Assembly: GCA_963821715.1 (NCBI GenBank) | Contig: CAWGET010000008.1 | Location: 1-64,000, forward strand | From: CAWGET01 sp963821715 | Lineage (GTDB): Bacteria > Bacteroidota > Ignavibacteria > Ignavibacteriales > Melioribacteraceae | Reading direction: 5' to 3' | Length of the DNA stretch: 64,000 nucleotides | Part shown: one piece after another, positions 35,200 to 45,573 of the stretch | How the letters are laid out: each line of letters begins with the position of its first letter | Position numbering within the stretch: position 1 is the first letter of the stretch | Program-made: the position numbers and the translations under genes | The notes under the pieces: generated by a model | The model's database searches: none | Told to the model about the DNA's origin: nothing | What the model saw: only the letters and a program-made list of their open reading frames with translations

Positions 35200-36180
35200 T
35201 TAATTTACGATGGAGAAACGAAAAAAATCGCTGCTCGAATTAGTAAGTCCCTTTTCCTTTGTGTATGCGTAGATTATCCAATTATAAACCTTGTATCTTT
35301 CCAGACGGGCATCGGAAAAGTCAATATCGATAATAGAATTCGTCTTTTCCGAAAAAAAATTGATTTCGTAAACCACATTCATTCTTTCAAAAAGCCAAAC
35401 TTGCAGGCTGTAATACGCGGGAACAGAAACAGTTTTAAATCTGAAAGTTGAAAGATCATTTAATGTTGTATCGTCTGGCGGAAAAATTAATTCCGGTTCG
35501 TCAAGAACCAAATCGCTCTGAACGTAAGAAGGCACGCTTTTTAATCCGCCTTTATCCACCACAATAGCTTTGTAAAAGTATGGCGTTAATATTTGGATAT
35601 TATTTGTATCTCTAAGAGAAAAAGATTCTGAAAAAGCAAGAAATGTTGAAGAATCGGTCTCAAAATTTTCGGTTCTGCTTTTAAAAATTTCATAACCGAG
35701 AATATCCGATTCATTATTAGGCTCAAAATTTAATTCGAACTGTAAAACGCCATCCAAATTCCTTCCGTAAACCAGCAATTCTCTAAGGGGAAGAGGTTTG
35801 TATTTATTTATTGGTTTAGCGCTAACAATATTTGAAGGTTCGCTTTCCTTCCCGTTTAAAGAACTTATTGCAGAAACTTTATAAAAATAAACCGAATCGT
35901 AATCAAGATTTTTATCAAAATAATAATCTCTCCAAGTTTCGGTTCTCAATTTAAATTGGGAAGAGTCGTTAATGCTTCTGTAAATATTGAATTTTGTTTG
36001 CCGTTCAGAATCGTACAGCCATTCGATTCCCGCCTGTCCGTCGGCTTCGTAATAAACTCTCAAATTTTCCGGAGGCGCAGGTGGAAGTCCGTCGTCGACC
36101 GGCATAACAATCTCTTCCCTGTTGCAGTTAGTAATCAGAAAAAGTAATATGAAAAATTTTATGAAAAAAAAATATCTCAT
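35200..36180 (-). CDS. Fibronectin type III-like lipoprotein
   Basis: 326 residues: lipoprotein signal (FFILLFLITNC), then two fibronectin type III-like domains at about 35-125 (APPENLRVYYEADGQAGIEW, FYKVSAISSLNGKESEPSN) and 130-220. A C-terminal ~100 residues are unassigned. Probably an outer-membrane-anchored binding protein. It overlaps the AI-2E transporter stop by ATGA and precedes a large barrel gene, indicating an operon. Confidence 0.75.
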   Translation of the reverse strand: MRYFFFIKFFILLFLITNCNREEIVMPVDDGLPPAPPENLRVYYEADGQAGIEWLYDSERQTKFNIYRSINDSSQFKLRTETWRDYYFDKNLDYDSVYFYKVSAISSLNGKESEPSNIVSAKPINKYKPLPLRELLVYGRNLDGVLQFELNFEPNNESDILGYEIFKSRTENFETDSSTFLAFSESFSLRDTNNIQILTPYFYKAIVVDKGGLKSVPSYVQSDLVLDEPELIFPPDDTTLNDLSTFRFKTVSVPAYYSLQVWLFERMNVVYEINFFSEKTNSIIDIDFSDARLERYKVYNWIIYAYTKEKGLTNSSSDFFRFSIVN

Positions 36181-37238
36181 TGAATTCGAAAAATATTGTA
36201 ATATTTGTAACCTTTAAAAATTTCACGTCCGGCAGTCCTCAATACAGTTGCCGTCGGAACGGCTATAAGCATTCCAAATACTCCTAAAACCTGGCTTCCG
36301 ATTAATATCAAAATTATTATCATTAACGGGTGGATATCAGTACTTTTCGAAAAAACATTTGGCTGTATAAATCCGTTATCCAAAGTGTAAACAATCAGGA
36401 ACATAATTATTATCGCAGGGAGCATGGAGAAATCGCCGAACTGGATTATGGAAATAAATGCGGCGGGAATACCGCCAACTATTGGTCCGAAGTAGGGGAT
36501 CAGGTGCCCTACACCTGCTATAAAGCCAATCGTTATTGCATTATCTATTCCAAGTATCATCAACCCGATGGCGCTTAACGCTCCGACTATAAAAGCGTCC
36601 AGAATCCATCCTCTTACAAATCTTCCCAGCTCATGACTGATTTGTTTAATTACGGAATAAAACATTTCAAAGTAACGGTTCGGCGCTATATCTATAATTC
36701 CTTTCATTATTCGGTTCTTATCTTTTAAAAAGAAGAATGTCATAAAAGGGACTATTACGGAGATTGCCAGCACGGAAAGAATACTTGTAAGAATTTCGCT
36801 AAGGTTCGCGAATGAATCGAGAATTAAGGTGGATAAAAATTCTTCAACCTGAACTGCGAGATTTGTTGAATTTATGAACGGCAGATAAGTTTGGAAAAAG
36901 CTTTCTATTTCTGTCAGGATGCTGTTTATGTTTCGCTGATTGAGCGTTACAGCAATTGTATTCATCTGATTTGCTATTTTCGGAATTAATAAAGAAAAAC
37001 CCGATAAAACAATGATTGTTGAAAATATAAAGACGAGCAGTACGGATACAAGCCGCGGAATTCTCCTTCTTTCGAGTGCGCTTACTACCGGATTGAAAAT
37101 CATCGCAATTAGAATTGAGATTATCATCATAATTATTATATCGAAAAAATAATACGATAGAAAAATTACGAGCGCGGCAGCAAGAATTGAAAATATTACT
37201 TTTCCTAACTGTTGAAGAAATTGATCTTTTCCCTGCAT
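36177..37238 (-). CDS. AI-2E family transporter (PerM-like)
   Basis: About 353 residues starting at ATG 37238 (GGGA upstream), rather than the upstream ATG 37316 which adds an atypical tail. Seven or eight hydrophobic segments with a soluble middle region and the family motif VGHLIPYFGPIVGGIPAAF near residue 250. Relatives export autoinducer-2 or act as ion/proton exchangers; the real substrate is uncertain. First gene of a three-gene minus-strand operon. Confidence 0.85.
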   Translation of the reverse strand: MQGKDQFLQQLGKVIFSILAAALVIFLSYYFFDIIIMMIISILIAMIFNPVVSALERRRIPRLVSVLLVFIFSTIIVLSGFSLLIPKIANQMNTIAVTLNQRNINSILTEIESFFQTYLPFINSTNLAVQVEEFLSTLILDSFANLSEILTSILSVLAISVIVPFMTFFFLKDKNRIMKGIIDIAPNRYFEMFYSVIKQISHELGRFVRGWILDAFIVGALSAIGLMILGIDNAITIGFIAGVGHLIPYFGPIVGGIPAAFISIIQFGDFSMLPAIIIMFLIVYTLDNGFIQPNVFSKSTDIHPLMIIILILIGSQVLGVFGMLIAVPTATVLRTAGREIFKGYKYYNIFRIQ

Positions 37239-37346
37239 AAATTCCCGTTTTTTGTTTGGATGTAAAATAAGAAAAATATTCTCGTTACACACCATTTTTA
37301 TTGAATTCAAATTCATTTAACCTTAATAATTAAAACTGATTTTTAT

Positions 37347-37354
37347 TATATTTG
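37347..37354 (+). promoter_or_regulatory. Bacteroidota-type -7 box before pta (TATATTTG)
   Basis: Exact TAnnTTTG match 36 bp before the pta start codon. No convincing -33 TTG is seen, so this is a motif match only. Confidence 0.4.
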
Positions 37355-37389
37355 TTGAAATTATTTTTGAAAAGAAACGGGTAAATGCA

Positions 37390-38376
37390 ATGGCAGATTT
37401 AGAAGTATTAGAGAATATTAAATCGAAAGCGGCAAGATTAAAAAAGACGATAGTATTGCCGGAATCGCACGATGAAAGGGTTTTACGCGCGGCAGAGATT
37501 TTGGAGAAGAACGGAATTGCTTCTGTAATAACAATCGGGAATGAAGAAGAAGTTAGAAACAAAGCAAAGGAATTATCAATTGATTTACAGGGCGTAAGAA
37601 TTATGGACCCTGAAAAATCCGATTTGACAAGCAATTTTGCAAATATATTTTTCAATTTGAGAAAACATAAAGGGGTTACGATTGAACAGGCGCGGGAAAC
37701 AATAAAGCGTGATCTTTTCTTTGGAGCGATGCTTGTTAAAGAAAAAATGGCGGACGGATTTGTTGCCGGATCTACAGCTTCAACTGCGGATGTTCTTCGC
37801 GCGGCAATTCAATGTGTTGGAATGCCGGAGGGAATATCGATCGTATCCAGTTTCTTTATGATGATATTCCCGGATAAAGTATATAGCTTTGGCGATTGCG
37901 CGGTCGTACCTAATCCGGATGAACAGCAGCTCGCGGATATTGCTATTTCAACAGCGGACAATCATAGGAAATTAACCGGCGAAGAACCTTATGTTGCAAT
38001 GCTTTCATTTTCTACCAAAGGAAGCGCTTCGCACGAACTTGTAGATAAAGTAATTGGCGCAACAAAAATAGTTAAAGAAAAACGTCCCGACCTGAAGGTA
38101 GATGGCGAAATGCAATTTGACGCCGCTACTATTGATTCAATTGGCAGAAAGAAAGCGCCGGAAAGCGAAGTAGCAGGACGAGCGAACGTTTTGATTTTTC
38201 CCGATCTTCAAGCCGGAAATATCGGTTACAAAATTGCGCAACGATGGGGCGGAGCCGAAGCCGTCGGTCCCGTAGTACAAGGATTGAAGGAGCCTTTGTT
38301 CGATTTGAGCCGCGGATGCAGCGTTGACGATATTGTTAATACATCGGCAATCGCCGCGCTTATGAGCGAAGCTTAA
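37390..38376 (+). CDS. pta: Phosphate acetyltransferase
   Basis: 328 residues, the short single-domain Pta without the DRTGG extension. Family segments: IVLPESHDERVLRAAEIL, ADGFVAGSTASTADVLRAAI, AMLSFSTKGSASHELVDKV, LIFPDLQAGNIGYKIAQR. It interconverts acetyl-CoA and acetyl phosphate, working with acetate kinase to make ATP or to activate acetate. No ackA is in the window. ATG 37390 gives the family N-terminus. Confidence 0.9.
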   Translation: MADLEVLENIKSKAARLKKTIVLPESHDERVLRAAEILEKNGIASVITIGNEEEVRNKAKELSIDLQGVRIMDPEKSDLTSNFANIFFNLRKHKGVTIEQARETIKRDLFFGAMLVKEKMADGFVAGSTASTADVLRAAIQCVGMPEGISIVSSFFMMIFPDKVYSFGDCAVVPNPDEQQLADIAISTADNHRKLTGEEPYVAMLSFSTKGSASHELVDKVIGATKIVKEKRPDLKVDGEMQFDAATIDSIGRKKAPESEVAGRANVLIFPDLQAGNIGYKIAQRWGGAEAVGPVVQGLKEPLFDLSRGCSVDDIVNTSAIAALMSEA

Positions 38377-38433
38377 TTCTGATTTTTTTCTTATGAAATA
38401 AAAAAAGAAAGAATAGTCGCATCAATAAATTAA

Positions 38434-38607
38434 TTAACTGTGAAATTTATTGCGGATAAGTTTAAATATTTTAATAGAAAAGATAGATACGGGTATTATC
38501 AATAAGGCGGAAAGCCAATACATTTCTTCTGCTGCCGTTTTGATCAGCAGATAAACGTGAAAAAAAAGCGTCAGCAGGAGAAAAATTATTTTCCAATATT
38601 TTTTCAA
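38434..38607 (-). CDS. Small membrane protein (57 residues), unknown
   Basis: TTG 38607 overlaps the stop of the upstream membrane protein by TTGA, the same coupling style used elsewhere in this window. The frame reads (M)KKYWKIIFLLLTLFFHVYLL, a second hydrophobic stretch WLSALLIIPVSIFSIKIF and a basic tail, ending at TAA 38434-38436. Two membrane helices predicted. No family recognised. Confidence 0.5.
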   Translation of the reverse strand: MKKYWKIIFLLLTLFFHVYLLIKTAAEEMYWLSALLIIPVSIFSIKIFKLIRNKFHS

Positions 38608-39734
38608 TCCAAAACCTTTCCCAGAAATTTATCTATTTGGAAATCTTTTATGGAAAGTATAAAGAAGGGAAGCGCGAAAATAAAGTAAACGATATCAAAA
38701 TAGCTTTTAAACAAAGCGTTATAAATTCCGTAATTCCAAACTTCTATCAGAAAAGATGATAATGTGAAAAGAAAAATAATCATCCCGACGGCGAAAAATA
38801 ATTCCCGCAAATCGGCAATAATCCATCCGGCATAAACCATTAAAATAACAAAAAGTATTATCGAGAAAAACGGCAAATACGAAGATTGGACAGCGAAAGG
38901 TCCGTCTAGAATAAACAGTTCGGGATACCAGAGAAAAAACGGAAGGTTGACTAATGAAAAGATTAATATTGAAAGAGAGCCGAAAGTATAAAGATTGAAA
39001 AGATTTCGCCGAAAGTGAAACATCAAAAAAAGAAACAGAACCACAAACGATATCATCCTTGTAGCGAGAGCCAATCCCCAGATAATGCCATAGAGGAAAA
39101 ATAAACTATTTGTTTTCCCCGGATCTACAAATTTATATGTTAGGAAAATCAGAATTATTAAAATTCCGATGTTGAATGTCAGATCGCTCCTCGCAAAAAT
39201 TTCGTAATAAAACGGAAGAGATAAAACTATCAGGGAAGATCTTAACAAAAGCTCTTTTCTGTTTGAAGAATAAAAGATCGCCAAAAATAAAATGATCCCA
39301 ATTCCAACAACCGGCAGTAATTCTAATAAACCCATAAAATAAAAAGGCGATACAAGAAAAAATAAAAACGGAAAGGGGGAAAATTTTTCGGAGCTTATAT
39401 ACGGATAAATCCCATCCTGAAAATTTTGCAGCCAATCCTTTATATTGTTTATTCTATTCTGATTCGCAGATTCCGGCATGGCATAAAGCAAGACTGTTAA
39501 CAACAGGAGAAAAATAATTGCGGAAATATAATAGTATTTCTTATCTTCGATTGAACTTCTTATTGCAATAAATTTGTTAATTATGATCAAGGAAACGAAA
39601 AAAAGTGAATACAAAATAAATCCGACAATATAATAGTCTGTATCTTTTGATAAATGTTTAATCAAAAAAATCTGATTTATTATAAAGATCAGCGAGAGTG
39701 AAATCCAATTTATATAATGCTTTTTAGAAAACAT
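38604..39734 (-). CDS. Polytopic membrane protein, possible GT-C-like glycosyltransferase
   Basis: 376 residues with ten or more hydrophobic segments and short loops. A periplasmic-looking loop after helix 3 contains DWLQNFQDGIYPYISSEKFS, and there is IFARSDLTFNIG further on, an arrangement seen in GT-C or mannosyltransferase-like proteins. I see no decisive motif, so glycosyltransferase activity is a guess. Starts divergently from the glutathione peroxidase gene. Confidence 0.6.
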   Translation of the reverse strand: MFSKKHYINWISLSLIFIINQIFLIKHLSKDTDYYIVGFILYSLFFVSLIIINKFIAIRSSIEDKKYYYISAIIFLLLLTVLLYAMPESANQNRINNIKDWLQNFQDGIYPYISSEKFSPFPFLFFLVSPFYFMGLLELLPVVGIGIILFLAIFYSSNRKELLLRSSLIVLSLPFYYEIFARSDLTFNIGILIILIFLTYKFVDPGKTNSLFFLYGIIWGLALATRMISFVVLFLFLMFHFRRNLFNLYTFGSLSILIFSLVNLPFFLWYPELFILDGPFAVQSSYLPFFSIILFVILMVYAGWIIADLRELFFAVGMIIFLFTLSSFLIEVWNYGIYNALFKSYFDIVYFIFALPFFILSIKDFQIDKFLGKVLD

Positions 39735-39761
39735 AACTCAAATAAAAAATTAGAGGATAAA

Positions 39762-40355
39762 ATGAAAAACATAATTATTGCTTTCTTTTTTCTTGCAGCC
39801 GCAGCGTGTGCTCAGGATAAAAAAGTTAATTTAGAAGATAACAAAAACGAAAATAAAAAAATGAAATCCGTATATGAATTTTCTGTAGCAGATATTAACG
39901 GCGAAAAAGTTGATTTGGAAAAGTATAAAGGCAAAGTATTGCTTATTGTAAACACCGCGAGCAAGTGCGGTTTTACTGGGCAATATGAAGGCTTGCAAAA
40001 AATTTACGAAGATTATAAAGATAGCGGGTTTGTTGTATTAGGTTTTCCATCTAATGATTTCGGAAATCAGGAACCTGGAACAAACGAAGAAATAAAAGAA
40101 TTCTGCTCGCTCAATTACGATGTTGAATTTCCGCTCTTCGATAAAGTAAAAGTTAAAGGAGATGATAAAGTAGCATTGTATAATTTTCTTACGACAGATG
40201 AAAATGTAGAGACAGGCGAAATTAAATGGAATTTTGAGAAATTTCTCATTTCCCGCGATGGAAAAGTTGTTGCAAGATTTCGGAGCGCCGTTGAACCGGA
40301 AAGCGAAGAACTCCTTTCAGAGTTAAAAAGGGAATTGGGGAAAACTGCGGAATAG
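39762..40355 (+). CDS. Glutathione peroxidase family thiol peroxidase, lipoprotein
   Basis: 197 residues from ATG 39762 (AGAGGA upstream). An N-terminal lipoprotein signal (IIIAFFFLAAAACAQ) places it in the periplasm or on the outer membrane. Peroxidatic Cys in NTASKCGFTGQYEGLQ (Cys, not selenocysteine), Gln in FPSNDFGNQEPG, resolving-type Cys in EIKEFCS and Trp in WNFEKFLI. It reduces peroxides, most likely with thioredoxin. Earlier ATG 39717 would hide the signal peptide. Confidence 0.9.
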   Translation: MKNIIIAFFFLAAAACAQDKKVNLEDNKNENKKMKSVYEFSVADINGEKVDLEKYKGKVLLIVNTASKCGFTGQYEGLQKIYEDYKDSGFVVLGFPSNDFGNQEPGTNEEIKEFCSLNYDVEFPLFDKVKVKGDDKVALYNFLTTDENVETGEIKWNFEKFLISRDGKVVARFRSAVEPESEELLSELKRELGKTAE

Positions 40356-40363
40356 AAATGTAG

Positions 40364-40383
40364 CGCAGATTTTCTAATCTGCG
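40364..40383. repeat. Perfect hairpin CGCAGATT-TTCT-AATCTGCG
   Basis: Eight-base arms, just after the peroxidase stop, without a T-run, so termination is doubtful. The rest of the 220-bp gap has short direct repeats of AATCATG near 40500-40530 and no gene. Confidence 0.6.
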
Positions 40384-40576
40384 GCTCTAAATGAAAAAGC
40401 ATGGGATAATGGAATGTTGGAATAATTGAGGAAGCATGGATTTATGCTAACTAAATAAGATTTGTGAGTGATAATCCTGCCAATCAATTTAATCAAGTAA
40501 ATCATGGTCAATAAATCATGTGAATCATGGACTTTTTTTCCTATTTTAAAGATTTAAATTTTCCGGGAACGCGTTT

Positions 40577-41629
40577 TTGAAAATAGTAAAAATAAATAAA
40601 GAGAGTCTGTTTGATAAGAATTTTTTCCGCACAAAGTTATTTTTTTATACTGCGGGATTATTTATAGTTTTTCTACTGATCTTTATCTACACATTTTTTA
40701 TTCCGAATAATTGGGATAAGGACGGGACCGTCAGCCTCCGAGTAGAAAAAGGAGAACCGCTCATCAAGGTAATTGAAGAACTGCATCAAAAGGAAATCAT
40801 CCCGAGTAAAATAAATATGAGAATTTCGGCGCTGCTCTATGGTGCGGAAAATAAAGTTAAAGCGGGAACTTATACTATTCCACAATCAATAAGTTATTTG
40901 GGATTGACGAGATTGCTTGTAAAAGGGCAGCCCGAACCTCAGAAGTTAGTTACGATTCAGGAAGGGATTTGGCAGTTCGAGCTGGCCGGTCTTCTTAAAA
41001 AAGAACTTGGGCTAGACTCGGCAAAAGTTATGGAATTAAGTAAGGATAAAAATTTTCTTTCCAAACTTGACGTCGACGCAAAATCTCTGGAAGGATATCT
41101 ACTTCCCGAAACATATTATTTTTTCATCGATATTTCTGAAGCTGAAACTCTGGAAAAATTGAAAATCGCAATGGATGATTTTTTTACCGATTCAATGAAA
41201 ACTCAGATGCAGAAACTTGGAATGACGAAGCATGAAATTTTAACAATGGCTTCGATTATCGACGGCGAGACAAACATCGCGAGCGAATTCAAAACGATTT
41301 CAGGCGTATATCATAACCGTTTAAAAATCGGAATGGCGCTGCAAGCCGATCCGACTGTTCAATATCTTGTACGGAAAAAAAATCAAAAGAAAGTTTATTT
41401 CAAAGATTTAGAAATCGATTCTCCGTTCAATACGTATTTGTATCCGGGGCTTCCTCCCGCGCCTATAAATAATCCTGGTAAAGGTGCTATTCTCGCCGCT
41501 CTTTTTCCTGAAGAACATAAATATTTATATTTTGTAGCCGACGGAACGGGAGGCCATCATTTTGCAAAATCTTATAACGAGCATGTGCGTAATGTGCAGA
41601 AATACCGTGAGTGGCGGAGAAATCAATAA
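40577..41629 (+). CDS. mltG: Endolytic murein transglycosylase MltG
   Basis: 350 residues. One N-terminal membrane helix (~residues 22-40), a LysM-like region (ISYLGLTRLLVKGQPEPQKL) and the YceG/MltG catalytic domain: EGYLLPETYYF, the catalytic Glu in MASIIDGETNIASEF, ALQADPTVQYLV and YLYPGLPPAPINNPG. It cleaves nascent peptidoglycan strands at the inner membrane. The start is TTG 40577. Its stop overlaps the next gene by one base. Confidence 0.9.
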   Translation: MKIVKINKESLFDKNFFRTKLFFYTAGLFIVFLLIFIYTFFIPNNWDKDGTVSLRVEKGEPLIKVIEELHQKEIIPSKINMRISALLYGAENKVKAGTYTIPQSISYLGLTRLLVKGQPEPQKLVTIQEGIWQFELAGLLKKELGLDSAKVMELSKDKNFLSKLDVDAKSLEGYLLPETYYFFIDISEAETLEKLKIAMDDFFTDSMKTQMQKLGMTKHEILTMASIIDGETNIASEFKTISGVYHNRLKIGMALQADPTVQYLVRKKNQKKVYFKDLEIDSPFNTYLYPGLPPAPINNPGKGAILAALFPEEHKYLYFVADGTGGHHFAKSYNEHVRNVQKYREWRRNQ

Positions 41630-43290
41630 TGATAAAAAACATTTCTACCCTTTTTTTAATATTTTTTTTTCTCAGCTGTGCCGGGCAAGTTCCTCCTCCG
41701 GGCGGAGACATTGACCGCATTCCACCTGAAGTTGTTGAAGTTTATCCTAAAGACGGAACATTAAACTATGACCGCGGCTTTATCGAAATTAAATTTTCAG
41801 AATATGTTGATAAACGTTCAGTACAGGATGCCATTTTTATTTCGCCTGTGATTGAAGGTAAAACAGAATATGATTGGAGCGGTAAATCAGTAAAGCTAAA
41901 ATTTGAAGAACCGCTGCGCGACGACAGGACTTACTCAATTACAATTGGTACTGATGTTAAAGATCTGAATAACGGAAATAAAATGGCACAAGCCTTTAAT
42001 TTTGTTTTCGCAACCGGCAGTCAAATTGATCATCTGAAAATTTTTGGGAAAGTTTACGCAAAAAAATATGACGGAATCTTGATCGGAGCTTATTTGGAAG
42101 ATGAAGAACAAATTGATCCAACAGAAGAAAAACCGGATTACATCTCACAAGCTGGATCTGATGGGAATTACAAATTAGTTGGACTCGCTGAGGGAACTTA
42201 CACCGTCTTTGCAATAGCAGATAAGTTCAGAAATTTGACTTATCAAAAAATGGAAGATGAGATCGGGATCCCGTTTACGAAAGTGAAACTAAATGAAAGT
42301 GATTCTGTTTTTTACGGTTTAGATTTTAAATTAACAAGGGAAGATTCTATCGCCCCGGAAATTTTAACCGCGACTATGACTGACAGAAATCATATTCAAA
42401 TTGAATTTAATGAAGGCGTGGACAGCACGAAAATTTCCGCGGAGAATTTTTTCATTTATGATTCGACTTCAAACAATCAAATAAAAGTGAATAATTTTTA
42501 TAAAGGGAAAGAAGGGAATAAAAAATTCCTGCTCTCATTCGATGAGTTTGACGCTGAAGCTGAGGATCAACTTGTACTTGGCGTAAAAAATATTTTTGAT
42601 AGAGCTGGGAATTTTCAGGATAAAAGTGAGACTTCTTTTATCGTCTCCGATAAACCTGATACGACCAAACCTAAATTATTAAAAGTGAACACTAACCTAA
42701 GCGGAAATCTTGCCGATATAGACTCGCCGGAATTTACTTTTATTTTTGACGACGGAATTGCGATGGATTCTTTAGATAAAGCGGTTACCGTTTTTAATTC
42801 TGCAAATGAAAAACTTCCAATAATAATAAATAAAATTGACGGCTCATCGTTCAGAACTACTATTGATAAAAAACTTGCACCGAATTTAAATTATAAAATT
42901 GAACTTAAGTTAAATAGTTTAACTGACGCCGCGGGAAATTTTAGTGATTCAATTTATGTTCATAAATTTAAAACAATAACGGGACTAGAATTTTCAGGCG
43001 TCTCAGGAAATGTAAATCTGTTAACTGACGAATCTGTTTATGTAATCTTAGAAAGTGTAAAAGCAGATAAAACTTACAAGCAATTAGTTGATGAAAATAA
43101 TGAGTTCAATTTTATGAAAATAGATCCGGACAAATACCGGTTATGGAGTTTTATTGATAGCGACAGCAGTGGAGAATATAGTTTCGGCAATGTTGAACCT
43201 TTTGAACAATCGGAAAAATTTAAATATTATCCAGACACGCTAAATCTCCGTGCTCGTTGGCCGGTAGGAGATATTATTTTAAATTATTGA
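41629..43290 (+). CDS. Ig-like (SbsA-type) lipoprotein
   Basis: 553 residues from ATG 41629, coupled to mltG. Lipoprotein signal (LIFFFLSCAGQ) followed by PPPGGDIDRIPPEVVEVYPK, the usual entry to Bacteroidota proteins with a bacterial Ig-like domain (~30-130). A carboxypeptidase-regulatory-like strand domain follows at ~145-225 and further Ig-like domains to ~460, then a small C-terminal domain (WSFIDSDSSGEYSFG). Likely an envelope structural protein; role unknown. Confidence 0.85.
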   Translation: MIKNISTLFLIFFFLSCAGQVPPPGGDIDRIPPEVVEVYPKDGTLNYDRGFIEIKFSEYVDKRSVQDAIFISPVIEGKTEYDWSGKSVKLKFEEPLRDDRTYSITIGTDVKDLNNGNKMAQAFNFVFATGSQIDHLKIFGKVYAKKYDGILIGAYLEDEEQIDPTEEKPDYISQAGSDGNYKLVGLAEGTYTVFAIADKFRNLTYQKMEDEIGIPFTKVKLNESDSVFYGLDFKLTREDSIAPEILTATMTDRNHIQIEFNEGVDSTKISAENFFIYDSTSNNQIKVNNFYKGKEGNKKFLLSFDEFDAEAEDQLVLGVKNIFDRAGNFQDKSETSFIVSDKPDTTKPKLLKVNTNLSGNLADIDSPEFTFIFDDGIAMDSLDKAVTVFNSANEKLPIIINKIDGSSFRTTIDKKLAPNLNYKIELKLNSLTDAAGNFSDSIYVHKFKTITGLEFSGVSGNVNLLTDESVYVILESVKADKTYKQLVDENNEFNFMKIDPDKYRLWSFIDSDSSGEYSFGNVEPFEQSEKFKYYPDTLNLRARWPVGDIILNY

Positions 43291-43428
43291 AAAAACGTTA
43301 GATGGAAGAAAATGCTGCATCTCAAAATCTATTTAAAAGTCTTATCTCCATTTTAAAATATTTCAGAAATTTCATAAATATTTTCATATATTCTTTTAAT
43401 CCGTTCTGACAATGTTTCCCAAGATTAA

Positions 43429-45512
43429 ATGAATATTTTCGAAATAGAGGACAAAAGAGAAATTCTCTATACAGCTTTACGTTTAAAAATATCCTCCAGA
43501 CGTAAGTTTGTATTAATTCTAGATTTCCTTATTCAACTTAATTCTAAGTCCAACCAATCGGTTTTCGAAGTCTACGCGCTGGAATTTCTCCCGCAATTCT
43601 ATAAAATCGGAAAAATATTTTCCATCAATTGTTTAGATATAGAATTCTCGAAAGATGTTCTTGCAAGAATTAAATCTTTGCAGTCAAATAATCTTATTGA
43701 TAAGAGTGAGATTCATCTAATAATAAAAAATTTTGAAGAAAAAATTAATCTTTTTCAAAAAATAATGGACGGTGAAAACCTCGATCTTCCCCCCAGAAAC
43801 CCCGCTTTTTTCCCGTTGATTGAATTCGGAAAATCAGAAGAACAAAATTTTGGAATTATGGATTCGGCATCCGCTTTGATAAAAGATTCTAATAATAAAA
43901 CCCACTTTCACATTATGCCGAGTGAGACGGAAATTGAACAGCGGATAAAAGATCAGGTAGAAAGATCTTGGAAAACGGCGGTCGAATATTCTAAAAATAT
44001 TAACAAACTAATAAAAGACCGTCACGAGGTATTTATCTCATTTGAAGCGCGAGAGGGATTTTATGTAGGCAGTTCGCTCGGTATTTCGCTTACAATTTCT
44101 TTCATCGAAGAAATTTTACGCTTTTATAATTCATCCGTTATCGTTGACATAAAAGACCGCGTTGCTTTTACAGGCGGAGTTGAAATCGATGGAAATATTC
44201 CCGCGTTGGGGGATAAACTTATTAAGCAAAAATGTGAGAGTGTGTTTTTTACGGCGGCGCGAAATTTTGTAATACCGGCAAAAGACGGAGCGGCGGCAAA
44301 AGATAAATTGGAGGAATTGAAAAAATCGATATCCGAAGAGAAATCTCGAAATCACTCCGGTTGAAAATTTACAGGACTTGCTGAACCGAAGAAATATCGT
44401 CGATATCAAAAAACAGAGTCCCGTAAAACGAAGCTATAATTTTGCTAAAAAAAATTATGCAGCATTAGCTTTGCTTTTTATTATTATTGGATTAATTGGT
44501 TCTTATCTGTATTTCAATATTGATACAAATCCAGCTTATTTCGAGAACAGGGGAAATACTCTTTTTGTTATGAACGATGAAGGACAAGTTTTGTGGAGCA
44601 AAAAAATGTCTTTTGATATAAGTTTAGATGATGTATGTCGAACAGAATAAGGTTTCGCAAAAAATTATTGATATTGACGACGACGGAATTAATGAAGTTC
44701 TATTAGCAAATGAATCTAACGAAGAACCGGACTTTGGAAGATTAGCATGTTTTAACTTTAAAGGAGACCTGTTGTGGGAATATCATTTTAAAGGTGTAGT
44801 TTCCACAAAATACGAGGAATTTACTCCTCAGCATACAATCAATACGCAGATTGGAGAAATCGATTCTTCAAAGAAATTATTCCTTTTTACCCGTCATAAG
44901 ATGTATTATCCTTCCGCTATTTTTAAGTTTGATCTTAAAAATGTTGAAGTTGTAGGCGACACTTTTTGGCACGCCGGCGCTTTAACCTCAATAATCATAA
45001 ACGAGGACAGCTCCGGAAGCAAATATATCGTCGCAAATGGCGTGAACAACAGTTTTAATAGTCTAGTACTTTTTACAATAGATGAAGAAAATCTTCGAGG
45101 CGAAGGTCCGGCAAATGATTTTTATGATTTTGAAAACTTGAAATTAATGGAATTTAGAAATTATATAGTATTTCCAAACTCCGATTTTACTAATTATAGA
45201 ACTCTGCGTTATGAAGCGTTATTTACGGGTGAATTGGATGAAAGAGATAATTATTATATATTTAATGCACATCAGGATTATCCGCCTTATACGGATCATG
45301 GCTCAATAATCTATTATGTGCGGAAGGATTTTAGGGAATTAAAAATAAATGTTGACGATCCTTTTCATATGAGAAGAGATTCTCTTGTTTTAGCTGGGAA
45401 ATTAGATCCTCCGTTAACAAACACTATTGAATATCGAAATATTCTTGAAGAACAGATCCGATATTGGGACGGAGAAAAATTAGCAACACATGATGAATAT
45501 TTCAAAAATTAA
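43429..45512 (+). pseudogene. Lon-type (S16) protease domain fused to a membrane-anchored C-terminal domain, two frameshifts
   Basis: Three frames join into one ~693-residue protein. Residues ~200-330 resemble the Lon protease domain: Ser in FYVGSSLGISLTISF, TGGVEIDGNIPALGDKLIKQ with the dyad Lys, then FVIPAKDG and, across the first break, ITPVENLQDLL. A membrane helix follows (YAALALLFIIIGLIGSYLYF). The last ~300 residues begin NTLFVMNDEGQVLWSKK and include IIDIDDDGINEVLLAN, like FG-GAP or PQQ-type propeller sheets. Extra bases at the A6 run near 44312 and near 44630 explain both shifts. No AAA+ domain is present, so proteolysis would be ATP-independent or the domain regulatory. Confidence 0.7.
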
Positions 45513-45573
45513 TTTTTTTTTGAACCACACTTTTACTATTGAAGATGACATATCTTTATCTTAAACTTAACCT

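Noticed and set aside
39762..40355. Selenocysteine glutathione peroxidase
   Set aside because: The peroxidatic codon is TGC (Cys) in ASKCGFTG.
40364..40383. Terminator of the glutathione peroxidase gene
   Set aside because: The hairpin is perfect but lacks a T-run; kept only as a repeat.
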